Assembly (NCBI GenBank): GCA_963978905.1
Contig: OZ022260.1
Coordinates: forward strand, 39,430,259 to 39,494,258
Direction of reading: 5' to 3'
DNA: 64,000 bases
Source of the DNA: Trichostrongylus colubriformis
Taxonomy: Eukaryota > Nematoda > Chromadorea > Rhabditida > Trichostrongylidae
The translations under genes were made by a program, and so were the position numbers. The number at the start of each line of letters is the position of its first letter. The stretch's first letter is position 1. Below, piece after piece: positions 22,782 through 33,977 of this stretch. The notes below the pieces were generated by a model that did not search any database, was not told the origin of the DNA, and saw only the letters and a program-made list of their open reading frames with translations.

Positions 22782-25131
22782 TTAGTAATCACTGAAGCAA
22801 TTAAGGAGCTTTCTTACAAAACTATTGATTGTTTTTATACTGTTAGTTATAGAGAATTTATAACATATGTGTTTATTCCTATATAAGCATTTATTAATAT
22901 TAACCAAAATAAATTCCTTTGAATATTCATTTCCTTTCAGTATTGTAACCATGTCACTAATTTTTTGTATGAAGGTTTCCATTTTAGAGCATGTATTTGC
23001 AATTCTTAAGGTTTCAGTATACATTACTGAGCCTTTTATGATTTTGGATATATTGCTGTTATTGTGTGGAAATCTTATTACCTTAAAACTGAAATCATCG
23101 GTTTTATCATATAGAGTAGTTTCAATTTTTTCATTAATTATGTCTATTTTTAGATCTAAGTAGTTACTGCTAAACACTGTTTTATTAGTCTTTTTAAGTT
23201 CCAGTATATTACTGTAAATTACTTTTAATCTTGCTTCTATTTCATCTTCTGTCTGGTTATGCATGACTAGCAGATCATCCATGTACCGATAAGGTATAAA
23301 CATATCTATTCCTTCAATTCTTTGACGTTTGGCATAATTGTACTCTATGATTGATAACGTTAGATCGGCCAGCAGAGGACTAAAGTTACCTCCCACACAC
23401 CGGTACACCCCTTTCCTGCTTACATATGTTACCTGCAAAAACACAATAGCTATTGCATAACAAATAATCTATAAGATACAATAAATCATTTATGTTGTAA
23501 AGTCTGTAGTTGCTTTTGACTAATCTGCCGTCAGTGTAAAATACATGATATCCGTCTGTGGCAACCATTGTTTTATTTGCATTTTTGAAGCAGATTTTTA
23601 TTAGTTCTTTCATACTACTCAAAATAAGCTTGTGTTCCAAACTGGTGAACATGTCAGTGAAATCGGCAGTATAGACTTTCAAATTATTGTGTTGAATGCT
23701 ATTAAGTTCATGACTAATATTAATGTTATTAATTGACCAGTATGTTTTAATGGATCTATTACGATCTTGAATAACCCCATTGTAATTGATAAAATGCCTT
23801 TTAAAATAACTAAAGATGTTATGTAGTTCTTGAGCTAATGGTTTCAAGCTGCTGTTTCGGGCTCCCGTGATGAATCTAAATTTAATTGGATATTTATGGA
23901 GTTTAGGTAAGGCATATATAATAGGTAAATCTGCATTTAAATCGAATTTTGAATTATTGCGAATACATAAGAACTTATGTTTTAGTATAACAGAGTACTT
24001 ATTACTGTTTTGTGTAATTTCATAGGTATTATTTGTGTTGGATTGCGTATAAGTATTATTCGTAGCATCATAACTGATGCCCATTTCTTTCATGAGACTT
24101 AGTAAGTAGAATTTTTTACAAATAACCCCATAGTTATTGCTAGCTTTATCTAATGGGCAGAAAACGAAACTTCTTTGGTACCATTTCACAATGTTATAGG
24201 GAATAGAAGTGTTCAGATTTTTTAGATTTTCTTCAGTCATCAGTGGTTTGATCATCTTACGATAACAGTATTGTAAATGTTGTTTTAGTAAATTTGTCTT
24301 CTGGTCAGTAATTTTGTATTTGACAATGAAGAGGTCTATAGTTTTTACCATTACTTCCTAATATATGTTTTTAATATCCTGTCTGGTAACCGGTGAATCT
24401 ATTCTGAACTTAGTACCCTTCATTAATAGGGATCTAAGATCGTACTCTTCAATTATATTCAAATCCCCTGTAACTACATGTCCGTAATGCTGATTAACAT
24501 AATTCTTGACCGTTGAATCCGTGCATTTACAGTCACCTGTAATAATCTCTCTTAACTCATTTTTATCCAAATTTTTCAGAACTTTGTTGTAGTTATATAT
24601 AGAACTTGATACAGCTTTCCCACATTTATGTATGATCCGAATAGGAACAAACGTTTTTTCATCTACATTTATTATATTTTTTACCTTTTTTGAATCAATG
24701 ATTCTATTAATAGGAATATGATCCAATATACGATTGCAAAATTGCAAGGTGATGTTATGAAATGTTTTGTTAGGTTTTTTGTTACTTTCTTTTTTGTAGA
24801 GAAAATGAGCCAGTAAACAGAGAACTAAAAACTTTTCTTTCTTATTAATGGTTTCTAAAAAGTTTTGTGTGACTGACAGCTTAATTAAATTTTGTACATT
24901 TTGTACTTCTTCTTTACGTAAGTTGTTAAGCATTCTAAAATAAGTTATTGGTTTCTTTTCTGTTCTGTTGGTTACTATTTCCTCTAAAAAATTTTCTAAA
25001 CCGATTTTGCGCTTATCTTTTCTCTTTTTTGCTTTACCGCGATTGGTACGTTGCTTTGTGATCAAGTCACGTTCGTCTCCTTCAACGGCCACGTTTGGAC
25101 CCGCAATATCGGGGATCCTCCATCCAATACC
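22782..25131 (-). mobile_element. Penelope-like retroelement, interrupted
   Basis: A single reading frame on the minus strand, open after a TGA near 25131, covers about 785 codons. The first part (25092-24361) is lysine-rich and ends with the conserved CKCTDS and GHVVTGDLNIIEEYDL block that precedes RT in Penelope-like elements. The RT follows: ALPKLHK, FRFITGA, FTDMFTSLEHK (first catalytic Asp), GGNFSPLLADL, then YRYMDDLLV with the catalytic DD pair. The frame is broken by one in-frame TAG (24360-24358) and a net +4 (or +1) insertion at a CACACAC run (23394-23400) just before GGNFSP. No GIY-YIG endonuclease follows the thumb region; the frame ends at TAA (22782). A nematode clade is likely. 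Confidence 0.88.
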
Positions 25132-25246
25132 GCTTCAGGGCAACTTTCCGGTTGATGAGTATGAGTGGGGTGGGTTCTTTAGAGACAGACAGATATTCAA
25201 CAAATCGTCTTTGCTCAAATTGCTCTAAAGATAACAGAGCGTAGCT

Positions 25247-25413
25247 AATGGGAGACGGTCGTTAGGCGCGGCTGCTTGGAGCTAATTTGCCAATGGGGCA
25301 CTGCCAAAGCTCCTCCCCTGAAAAGGTAAATGGGAGAGTCCAGACGGCCTACGGGGCCCATTGGCAAATAAGCTGCAAGGGCCGCGCCAAACGACATACA
25401 CCCTAGCTAAATA
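25247..25413. mobile_element. Palindromic MITE
   Basis: About 60-bp inverted arms (left GGCGCGGCTGCTTGG and AATTTGCCAATGGGGC; right GCCCATTGGCAAAT and GGCCGCGCC) enclose a 50-bp core. TAGCTAA occurs at both ends (25249 and 25402) and may be target duplication or part of the arms. It is non-coding and sits just upstream of the Penelope-like element's start. Confidence 0.65.
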
Positions 25414-25956
25414 AAGAGTATTTTGGCGAGCAATCTTATATCAACACTATAAAAACCCATATATTCGTATACCAGTTGGGTTGGCGCACACTACTGCGCG
25501 CGTCATACATGGAAGCATGATGATTGGGCTTGATCGTATCAATCGATCAGCATCATCATTCGAATAATTCGCAGAAACAGAGAAATCGCAAACGTATGCC
25601 AACAGTCAAGATCTCAGAAATCGACGCTTTCATATGACTCGAAAAAAAGGCGGTCCCGGATGGCCAAGTGCAACACATTTTGTTGCACGATTTGGAGAGA
25701 GTAAAAACAATTTCGATCCGTTACGTGCTAAAGAGTTGCACAATCCAGAGTAAAGCAACCAATAAATCGATGAGTAAATAAGAATTATGTAAGCGAAGTG
25801 CTATTGTTAATAGCGTGTCGTAAATATCAAAAATTTACTAGTATGATCTTGCTAAGATAGTGCTGTTGCTCTATATTCAGTAAGTTGCACCCCCTGCTCA
25901 CTAAAATCACACACCAAAGTTAAACGATAAAGTTTTCAGCGTTAATCAATACCTTT

Positions 25957-26206
25957 CTGGGATGCGCTGCACATTCTAGTTCAATTCAGAATCGTAATGG
26001 CTGGTGAATGTGATGTGGCCTATGCAATGACTTGCGGTTCCCAGCCGATGGAGTCAGTGCTTTTATCCTCCCACACGAGTCTGGTGCCAATTGACCGACC
26101 TCGAAAGGATGGAGGGCTTCATTGGCCTTAGAGGGCATTGACGCAGGATTTGATCCCCGTACATGAGAGTGGGGTGTGCGCCACATGTCAGTAACCATCT
26201 CCGCCC
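25957..26206 (-). repeat. SINE copy, full-length-like
   Basis: The minus strand carries the same order as the 56.8-kb copy: a tRNA-like head (GACATGTGGCGCAC, CACTCTCATG, GGGGATCAAATCC), the central AGCACTGACTCCATCGGCTG block and the 3' block ATTCTGAATTGAACTAG. It ends at the shared tail GCGCATCCCAGA. Confidence 0.65.
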
Positions 26207-26815
26207 TAGAATCACATCACGTAAATAAACAAATATGAATATTTATCGCTTCTGTCTCGAACCGTCTTCTCGGCATTGTAGCAAACAATGTGAGGCTCCA
26301 TAATGTTGCTTTAATATAGCAAAATAGCAAGGTTAGCAAATAAAAAAGGAATAAGGAAACTTTCAAGTTAGTTGATATTTGCTGCAATGTGCAAAGAAGC
26401 TACCTAATGTAAACGGATATCCTTTGTTCCTAATTCCCAACTATTATTACTATGCGAACCGAAATGATTGATGTGATTGTTGCGGAAGAGTGGTAGAGTG
26501 CTTAACATCGACAGACATTTTTGAGTTGCGCCTCGCACTCGACTTTTGCATGTGGTCGCGCAGCTAATTGAATGCATACATCAGAGTAAATGAGTGGTTC
26601 GGTGTTTGATCTCGCTCTCTGCTTATCTGTCTGTCTTTAATGGACCAGAGGCTTCCCTGGTACGGAAGTTGTCCTCAAGTTATCCTCATCTATCATGAGA
26701 TTGCTCCAATCTTCATCCCTCATCGTCATTTTATAGTAGGATTTGTGGAGACACGTATATGTTTTCTATGTCCTTCCTTCTAGAAGTTACTTGATGGGTC
26801 CTGAGTTTTTGAATA
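26207..26815. other. Stretch with no supported gene
   Basis: No exon signals or repeats recognised apart from a short GCGCCTCGCACTC phrase (26528), which resembles the tail of the SINE family. Confidence 0.35.
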
Positions 26816-26818
26816 TTA

Positions 26819-27711
26819 GGTTGTAAGGAAAGTTCTGGCCGCTTTTTCGCAATCACAAGATAAATTTAAATATCAGAGCGCGTCAACATGAATCAGCTGA
26901 CATATTGTGCTCGTTAGATAGAGAAAAAGTTGCTCTTTCAGAATATATGTTTTATTTGGAATGCCACAAGGTTTTCAATTTATTAGGGAAGTTTTAAAGT
27001 GCTGCGAAAATGGCACTTTTAAGATGACTTCACTTCAAGAGTTCTTGTTTAGCCGAGTCCCAGCGAAGGTGACCACAAATGTGAATACTGCAAGAGGAGG
27101 GGGTGTATCACTGGATGGAACACATTGTCTCCGGTTTCAGAAGTGCAGAAATGAGGACGAGCTGCTCGAATTTTCAATTGATCAAATCGCTTTAACTAAA
27201 ACGGCAGAAGGCGATGAGCGTCCGTATTTGCAGGGGATATCCACAAGTATTGGCCCTCAACAAGCAACCTTAGCTGACCACTTCAAGTGGCCTTGATTTG
27301 GAAAAATCCAAAAAAATGGGTGCCGCGGGACCCCCCACGGCAGCCATGCGCAAGCGCATTTTTCACAAATCCTCTTCCACTAATTGAAGCAGTTGCAGGG
27401 TGAGGCCCTTGCTCGTCTATCATGTTCATCAGATCTAGCGCTAACTATGCCCCACTTCCCAAAACATCTGGCCAGCTCCTTCAGTAGCAGTGTGTTCAGA
27501 AAGAGTGGCGATTTGAAGTCGACTTTTTTTCATTTCGCGCAATATAAATTATCAGCCCTTTATCAAATTGAGATATGTAGGTATGCATAGTGTTGCCAAG
27601 AGTGTGGCGAATCTAATGGTGCTCACTCTGTGAGAAAAGATGCACTCTGAGCCGAGTTATGATCTCTCGAAGTTGAAATTTCATAAACCGGCCAAAACTT
27701 TCCTTACAACC
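26819..27711 (+). mobile_element. Internally deleted mariner
   Basis: Ends GGTTGTAAGGAAAGTTCTGG and its complement, flanked by TA (26817-26818, 27712-27713). Only N-terminal transposase remnants are readable (a block around NEDELLEFSIDQ, then an SIGPQQATLADHFKWP-like helix-turn-helix phrase); the catalytic half is gone. The 893-bp element is non-autonomous. Its right end lies about 37 bp from the stop codon of the neighbouring minus-strand gene. Confidence 0.85.
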
Positions 27712-27748
27712 TAATAGCTTGGCTCAAGCGTATCCACTACGTCCCACG

Positions 27749-29107
27749 TCATTTATTGGAGTTGAATCCCGAGAAAGGTAGGTAAAGACGAGTGAAGAAA
27801 CGGGCTAATCTACGCTCCGGAATGACGCAAACGCGTCTCATCGATGTCTCATCAGGAATCAAGCACCAAACCTCACTATATGTAGGACCAGTCTCGTTTA
27901 GCTCTGTAATTATCGACGTAGACAACGATATGAGCTTCTCAATATCTGAGTGCTTGGGTGCCAAGCACTAGACTTTCTTCCCGAAATTCCGAGCCATTTG
28001 ATTGCATGTTGTGCACATTACATACAGATTTTGGGACGGATACTGATGTTCACGCTAGTCCCTGAAATGTGTAGGATAATAAGTCCGAAGCAAGGCATGG
28101 TAGATGGCTTGGAATAGGATTCGATCTCGAGCAAAAAGAAGCCTTCGAAGGCAGCATCAGGGGTAACGTGGCTACTGGGAAATATTTGAAAGATGTCAAT
28201 CACATGGAAATTAAGGGCCTAAGAAGTCTATTTATGAAGAAACCCTCGTCGAAAAGCGCGCCTACGATCTGTAGAGACAACGTAACGCTTAACATCTGAC
28301 GCCTTTGGATGTCAGATCCCGCTCCAGGCGATGTGGTTCCTGGCTGGCCAGTTTGAGAGTGGCCAAGGAAATGCGGGGGTGAGTACCCTATGTCGCGGTA
28401 TCGGGTCTGAACGATTACACGGTAGGGGGCGCGATACGCAGTTGACTTGTAATCGCTTCGGGACCCAACAACATGGCGCCTTTAACTGGTCCGCATCGCT
28501 TCGCTTGCGATACGTCGCGGTGCGAAATCCTGACATAAGGGTACACACTCGAGATGCAGCAGAGTTGTAGATACCGGCGCGCACTCTAGTTTTTAGCTTG
28601 AAGCTCGCTCCAGAAAATAAACGCACTTGAGATAAACATGTAGAAAATAGATGTTTCCAACACCCTGTGTTTACGCCTTTGCAATGTGCCAATGGAACAC
28701 TCGTCCGGACTATCCGCCTCTTAGTTTTTGCTTCACCGTCGATATCTAAGCACCTCGACTTTCATATCTACTACATTTTCACTATTCGTCAGAGACGCCA
28801 ATCAAGAGCTCCGTTGCAAACTGTGAAAAAAAGTAAGAAGGAAAGAATCTGAAAGAATCAACGGAAGTAATTCGATGCGCATTGGGTATCCCATGGATTA
28901 GATAACTGCCCCTCTTGTCTTTCTCATTTTCTCGTTTGTGAACTGATGCGAAGCAGTATGATCGTTTCGGTGATTCAATATTCTCCAATTTACCTCAAAT
29001 ATGGTAATCAACGCGGTTCTAACTTGTACCCATGAGCTTTTCACTTGCCTTAGCTGCTGTCTGTTATAAATATGATTGGCAAGATGCTCAGACATTCCAT
29101 GCATTTT
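27749..29107 (-). CDS. Three-exon gene, about 166 aa, unknown function
   Basis: Exons: 29107-28994 (ATG at 29104), 28218-28026 and 27945-27749. Junctions: acceptor TTTCGGTAG before the start, which could be a trans-splice site; donor GAG|GTAAAT; acceptor ACTTCTTAG; donor T|GTATGT; acceptor AGCACTCAG. Phases agree (0, then 1). The predicted protein starts MHGMSEHLANHIY, continues with IFPSSHVTPDAAFEGFF and LIILHISGTSVNISIRP and ends LPFSGFNSNK. Codon use is balanced and GC-richer than the flanks. The stop overlaps AATAAA. No domain is recognised; no clear transmembrane span. The 775-bp first intron contains a GC-rich patch with an unrelated open frame (28692-28312). The mariner next door may have cut off the original 3' UTR. 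Confidence 0.6.
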
Positions 29108-29746
29108 CTACCGAAACTCTTTCCTTCGAGTATTCACATTGAACTTTCATTAATATGCTGAGGCAGAGATGGACAACGTTGCTTAGCAAAAAAGCTACTT
29201 TTGCAGAGGTTCATAGCTGTTCAGGGCCATGCATGAAACTTTTGGGAATAATGCGCTATAATTCGAAGAGATATAAATAATTACTTATTTCCCACTGACG
29301 CTTCGGCGTCGTCGCCTACTGGAAGAGGGAAGTCTTCATGAAAACTATTCGTTCAAACGCCATTTCATTTCACAGAAAAAATAATTTCCAATATCAACAA
29401 TCTTGGTTGAAGCCAAAACATCCGAACAACCACTATTGAAAGATCATGCCAAGATTTATCGAAAGTCGCACATATGAATAATTTTCTGAGTAATCGATTT
29501 ATGGTTTTCGATGTTTCGATGCTTGTTAGCTGCTGTTTATTGCTAGTCCGCAAAAGCTGTCAATTAAGTTCCGAATATTTATTTTGGTACAGGTTTTTGA
29601 AAGGGTCTGCAAAGTCAGGATTTCGGCGATTCTCCAGTTGTTTGGACTTGTCCCATCTTTATTTTACTGTGCTTTTTTATTTTGCCAGTCCGGCATCGTC
29701 GACCTCGTAAGGTGCGACAGACATACATACACCCATATGTATGTAC

Positions 29747-30846
29747 ATACTGGGTGATTCCATAAAAAGTTTCACTATTTTAAAAAAAAATTTCTTGTAC
29801 ATTTCGAGTTTCAGTGCATTTTGTAAACCATTTGAAAGAGATTTTTCTCCTTTACAGAAGGGCATGCTTAATTTTTTTGTCCATCATAAAGGAGCCGATC
29901 ATCAGGCCGGCGAAGTGGTTGGTTTCGTAGACCAAATTTACCAAACCGGCATTAATTAAAACATTATTTTTCACTCCGAAAAAAAGTAATCAACCATGTG
30001 TCTCGTACTTAGCCTCGATCTCTTTTATGAGTTCTACTGGTTGGTTGCTTGAGAAGTCCCGTCGCTGTTTTTCCAAATGTGGTTTTTCCGCTTTTGTAAT
30101 TAACTTCGTAATTTTTGACATTTCTTCGAAGCAAGGCAAGAAAATCTCCAACTAACAATAAGTTGAAAAATCAGTTGAAAGCGTGGTTAGTGAAACGTCA
30201 ACTAGTGGTAATGAGTAGGACGGGGGAATATTATTGACCGGATTTGACTTCCTGTTGAAATCGTAAATTGTGGAATAATGTCATCTGAGCCCCTATCACA
30301 CAGCTTTGAAATTCAATCGGGATCACTGCATGAATTGATATTTTTGATAGATTTCAAAAATTCTCGTAAATGGTTCATAAAGCATGAATTGATACTTTTG
30401 TTAGAGCACAAAAATGCTTGTAAATGGCTAGTAAAGCAATGCTGAGCAAAGGATTCGAGAGGAAATAGCAGTTCACTTTTTAAAAAACCTGAGTGTTTTC
30501 GGAAAAAGGAATTCAGGGAAAGACGGCGCGATTCCTTGATCAAGCGAAAATTGGAAATCGTAGAAGAGGTTAAAGCTAAGTATTTACATGACACATAATT
30601 GGTCGATTGTCCTAAAGTGAAATATAGTGTTTTGATTAACTGCTAGTTTCGTCAATTTTTGTTGACTGGACCAACCCCTTTGCCAGCCTGAAAATTGGCA
30701 CCATTCTAACATATTCAGAAACTGGACAGACCATTTTGTAGAGCAGGAAAATCGCTTTCTAATGGTGTACGAAGTACTACGAACTTGTGAATCATAAGAA
30801 AAATTTCGTTTGAAAAAAACTTCATTACTTATGGAATGACCCAATA
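29747..30846. mobile_element. TA-flanked foldback element
   Basis: Left end TACTGGGTGATTCCATAA (29747) and right end TTATGGAATGACCCAATA (30829-30846) are inverted copies. Just inside both ends is the GAAAGAGATTTTTCTCC/TTTACAG motif (29832; inverted at about 30736), shared with the palindrome at 11.1-12.5 kb. It is non-coding. A 54-56-bp tandem pair is inside (30328-30437). TA at the outer edges points to a Tc1/mariner-type family. Confidence 0.65.
30328..30437. repeat. Imperfect 55-bp tandem pair
   Basis: Two adjacent units both beginning GCATGAATTGATA and ending GTAAATGG(T/C)TNNTAAA, differing at about ten positions. Confidence 0.6.
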
Positions 30847-30852
30847 CATACA

Positions 30853-30901
30853 CACAGACGGACAGAAAGGAAGGCAGACAATCAGACAAACAAACAAACA
30901 A

Positions 30902-30976
<75 letters not shown>

Positions 30977-31052
30977 GGCAGACAGGCAGACAGACAGACA
31001 GGCAATTAGGCAGACAGAGATACAGATAAACAAACAAACAAACAAACAAACA
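30853..31052. repeat. (CAGA)n/(CAAA)n microsatellite
   Basis: About 200 bases dominated by CAGA then CAAA tetranucleotides. It is followed by CCAAACTTTTGCTTTATAA, a tail also seen after a shorter CAGA tract at 37370-37405, so the microsatellite belongs to a dispersed repeat. The long low-complexity frame on the minus strand is an artefact of this repeat. Confidence 0.9.
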
Positions 31053-31081
31053 CCAAACTTTTGCTTTATAAATAAATGAGA

Positions 31082-31276
31082 TTATGCATCGACATTTTTA
31101 TACTTGGAATTCAGACACACATGCAACGTAATGTGTTCTCTTTTCATAGCAATTCTATGATGTTTCCTGGCTAGGTCACTACTGAAGTCCCACTTTATGC
31201 TGCGCTTCGTCATGATTCGAATGATTGGGTCAATCTGACTTCTGGTGCCTTTGTTCTTCTTCACGTGAAGTGAACT
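31082..31276 (-). CDS. Candidate terminal exon, 64 codons
   Basis: Opens after an acceptor (GATTTGATTAGTAG) and reads in phase 0 to TAA at 31082. The product is basic and protein-like (VKKNKGTRSQIDPII, TKRSIKWDFSSDLARKHH, ending KYKNVDA). No upstream exon was confirmed and the acceptor is only fair. It could be a gene 3' end or a remnant of a mobile-element protein; the family is not recognised. Confidence 0.4.
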   Translation of the reverse strand, partial: SSLHVKKNKGTRSQIDPIIRIMTKRSIKWDFSSDLARKHHRIAMKREHITLHVCLNSKYKNVDA

Positions 31277-31532
31277 CTACTAATCAAATCATTCGGCTTG
31301 ACTTCCTTCACTAATCTTTACACTCTGCCGACTTGCTAAGTCTGCGTCTAGATCAATTATTAATTTTTCTCGTGAGTCACTGACTGGGTTTACTCGGGTT
31401 CTTACATTCCACTAACATTCTTTTCTTCGCGACGGGGATTAGTCATGCATGAATGCAACAAAAACTGCATTCTAAATAAGGAGACAGGTGACAGTATTGG
31501 ATGAACTGAGTCAATATTACCAATCATTAGTT

Positions 31533-31720
31533 GTTACAAGTATGCTGAGTTATGGGCAAAGGCTTTGAGCAGCTTAAATATACCATTCATAAGCTGAGTT
31601 AGGGTGAAAGGGGTCTCGATAGTGTAATGAATTAGCACATATTCCGGAAAGCATGGAGTGTGGGTTCAAATCCCGTCCAAGACCAAAGCTTTTGCCCATA
31701 ACTCAGTATACTTGTACAAA
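31533..31720 (+). repeat. Hairpin element carrying a tRNA-like sequence
   Basis: Arms of about 33 bp (31534-31566 and 31686-31719; core TGAGTTATGGGCAAA and its complement) enclose a tRNA-shaped sequence at 31613-31684. The 72-nt layout fits acceptor (5 of 7 pairs), D arm GTGT/GCAC, and T arm GTGGG-TTCAAAT-CCCGT with two G-T pairs. The anticodon stem does not pair, so it is a tRNA relic, nearest in its D arm to tRNA-Gln types. This may be a tRNA-derived MITE or SINE. Confidence 0.55.
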
Positions 31721-31724
31721 CTTT

Positions 31725-33030
31725 CGCATCGCGGGCTGCGGTGAAAATCAGCAGTTATCAAAAAAAAACTAATCATGAGGTCTATTCTGGTGGTGTAGAC
31801 ACAGTGAAGTAATCTTATTGTGGTGTAATCGACACAAAATTCTTCAATGAAGGCTTTAGAAGAGATACCTCATCGAAAACACTGTCGAGGGTATTTTAGG
31901 CAGATTGCGCAATAATTATGAATATGATAGTTAAGGTGATCAGCTGTGTAAGTGTAACATCAGAGAAAGAACGGAATAAAACGGTCAAAACCCTTAGTCA
32001 AAAACTCAAGAAATAGGAAATTGAGAGCCCACTTTTTGAATTCTCTTCGTTCCTTCCGCCCCTCTAGTTAGATGCAAGCGGCTGAGTAAGCCAGCCGCGT
32101 CGCTCCGTCCTCGCAGCAAGGGTATATGTCATTAGAACAGAAAAATCGCGATGCGACGTCACGTGCGTGACGTTCGCGCACGAGTCGTCCGTTTCTGATT
32201 GGGGCAATCTTTTGCTTACATGCATAAGTAGCCGTTTGTCCGTATCACGACCTTTTTATGTCTTTTTTTCATATTCTAACATTTTAATGTGCTAATATAG
32301 TAGTTGTGGAGGAGGGCCACTACTAAGCTAGGCGTTCGGCGCTGTTTTTACCTAGGTCTTTAGCATGAGCCTTAGTTTAGGTGGAAGATCTGCCTTCCTG
32401 AAGTAAGGCTTAGGTAAAAATATACACTTGAGTGTACAAATTGTGTGTACAAATACGGAGTATTTTATGGTTTTCAAGAAGTTCAGCTTAAACTGTGTCT
32501 GAATGCAAAACTTCTAAAATGACGTAGTCGGTTGCAGTGAAAGTCACGTAATTTTAATAAGACTCTTTGTTGATGGCGAGTGACGACATCTTTTGGGGCA
32601 AAAGATCGCTAAGTTACGCTTTTGTACACCAACTGGAAATAATGTTGTTCATGAAGTCTGAGCGGGAACAAAGACGTTTATGGCGGATTTATTGTTTCCA
32701 GCCACAGGAAATTTCTATTATTTCCTTTTTGAAAAGTGGTTCAGTGGTTTTTATATATTTATTATTAAATACACAAACGGGTGGCAAATTAACACAGGGT
32801 GGATGAGAAAGGCGACTGCTCGCCACACAATCTCAAAGCTTTCTGCCTTTCTCGCCGTGGCGAAGAAAGGCGGACCCAGCGGACATGTGGTGTCCACCTG
32901 GGTGGTACAATGGGACAAAGCGGGTCGCGTGAAGTGCGCGACAACGTCATTGTCGGCCGACTGCGTACTTATCAATCCCAATGCACAGGTCGAGAGTGCA
33001 ATGACCTATACCTATTGACACTCAATTTAT
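31725..33030. other. Stretch with no supported gene
   Basis: Contains CCTTAG/CTTAGG phrases near 32330-32410 similar to those in the composite at 34.9-35.9 kb, and a GC-rich patch (32800-32990) with overlapping open frames on both strands. The latter looks like a degraded repeat (GCGACTGCTCGCC, TCGCCGTGGCGAAG). No exons are supported. Confidence 0.35.
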
Positions 33031-33032
33031 TA

Positions 33033-33080
33033 TGTTGTAAGGAAAGTTCTGGCCGGTTTTGCGCGTTCACAAGATAAACT
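33033..33080 (+). mobile_element. Solo end of a mariner
   Basis: TGTTGTAAGGAAAGTTCTGG followed by TTCACAAGATAAA matches the left end of the mariner at 26.8 kb for about 45 bp. No right end or coding sequence follows. Confidence 0.65.
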
Positions 33081-33552
33081 CAATACTTAACACGGTTTAC
33101 CAGCGCTACAGGGTACGGCGTGTACTAGGTTTCTTGGGTTTCAATTCAAGCTCCTCCATTCGCGTTTTCCTGTGTAGGAGCACTGTAGCTCTGCCGCAGA
33201 TGCTCTGCCCCCATCGGAATTGGACAACTCGTGCGCGGTCGTCGCACGCCGCATGCGGCCACGCGATTTTCCTGTCCTAACGACATACTCACCTCGCAGC
33301 AACCGCCCGGCGTGACTGACAGCGTTGTGGAATAGCGATAAGATCACGAGGCACGCTTCTTCAACGGGATTTCGCCCCAGATTATCTCTTCTGAACTAGA
33401 ATGTTCATTTACAGGGAATATATCTTCCCGTGCATCAACCATTAACGTTCCACTCCTCGAACTCTTATGAGTGTCGTGCTTTGGGATCAAGCGAAAAGTG
33501 CAGCTCTTAATTTGTCATACCCGCGGCGGTGCCTTTAAGGTACATCCATTAG

Positions 33553-33765
33553 GTGAAGTGTCTAAACAAAAGGCGATTAGGTAGATTGTGTTTCTCATCC
33601 TCATTACTGCTCCAAGGTGACGCGACTGCACTTTATGGACCGGATACCGCAGGAGAAAACGAATCATTTGCTTTGCTATCACAAACCCAGATCCTTGTAG
33701 ATCGCAGTATTAAGGATGTGAACCATTGCTCTAGGCAATCTAGCGGTAGATTCATCGGCAACTGA
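33553..33765 (+). CDS. Candidate terminal exon, unknown protein
   Basis: A 70-codon frame opens directly after ACATCCATTAG and ends at TGA (33763-33765). The central part (DATALYGPDTAGENE, FALLSQTQILVDRS) has protein-like composition. The acceptor is weak, no upstream exon or polyadenylation signal was found, and repeats flank it, so this is a low-confidence call. Confidence 0.3.
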   Translation: MKCLNKRRLGRLCFSSSLLLQGDATALYGPDTAGENESFALLSQTQILVDRSIKDVNHCSRQSSGRFIGN

Positions 33766-33977
33766 TATCAGAACATAGACAAAATATGTTCATCCAAAGG
33801 CACCGAGCACCAAACGCATTTACTATAGCAGTCTTATAGTATAATAGTTGTAAGAGATAACAAGATTGTGAGTTTCCGTCGCGGCGCATGATTACAGTAC
33901 CCTGCCGTCAGATTGATGCAGACGCGCACGCGCACACATTCTGCGTTACAGTGCACCATATATAGCTAGTGATTCCC

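Noticed and set aside
28312..28692. 126-codon minus-strand frame
   Set aside because: It lies in an intron of a better-supported gene on the same strand, in a GC-rich patch with frames open on both strands.
30584..31045. 153-codon open frame of repeated Cys-Leu-Ser-Val
   Set aside because: It is only the translation of the CAGA tetranucleotide repeat.
31613..31684. Functional tRNA gene
   Set aside because: The anticodon stem does not pair and the acceptor has two mismatches.
32799..33018. GC-rich overlapping frames as a gene
   Set aside because: Three frames over both strands are open together and the segment contains inverted phrases typical of a degraded repeat.
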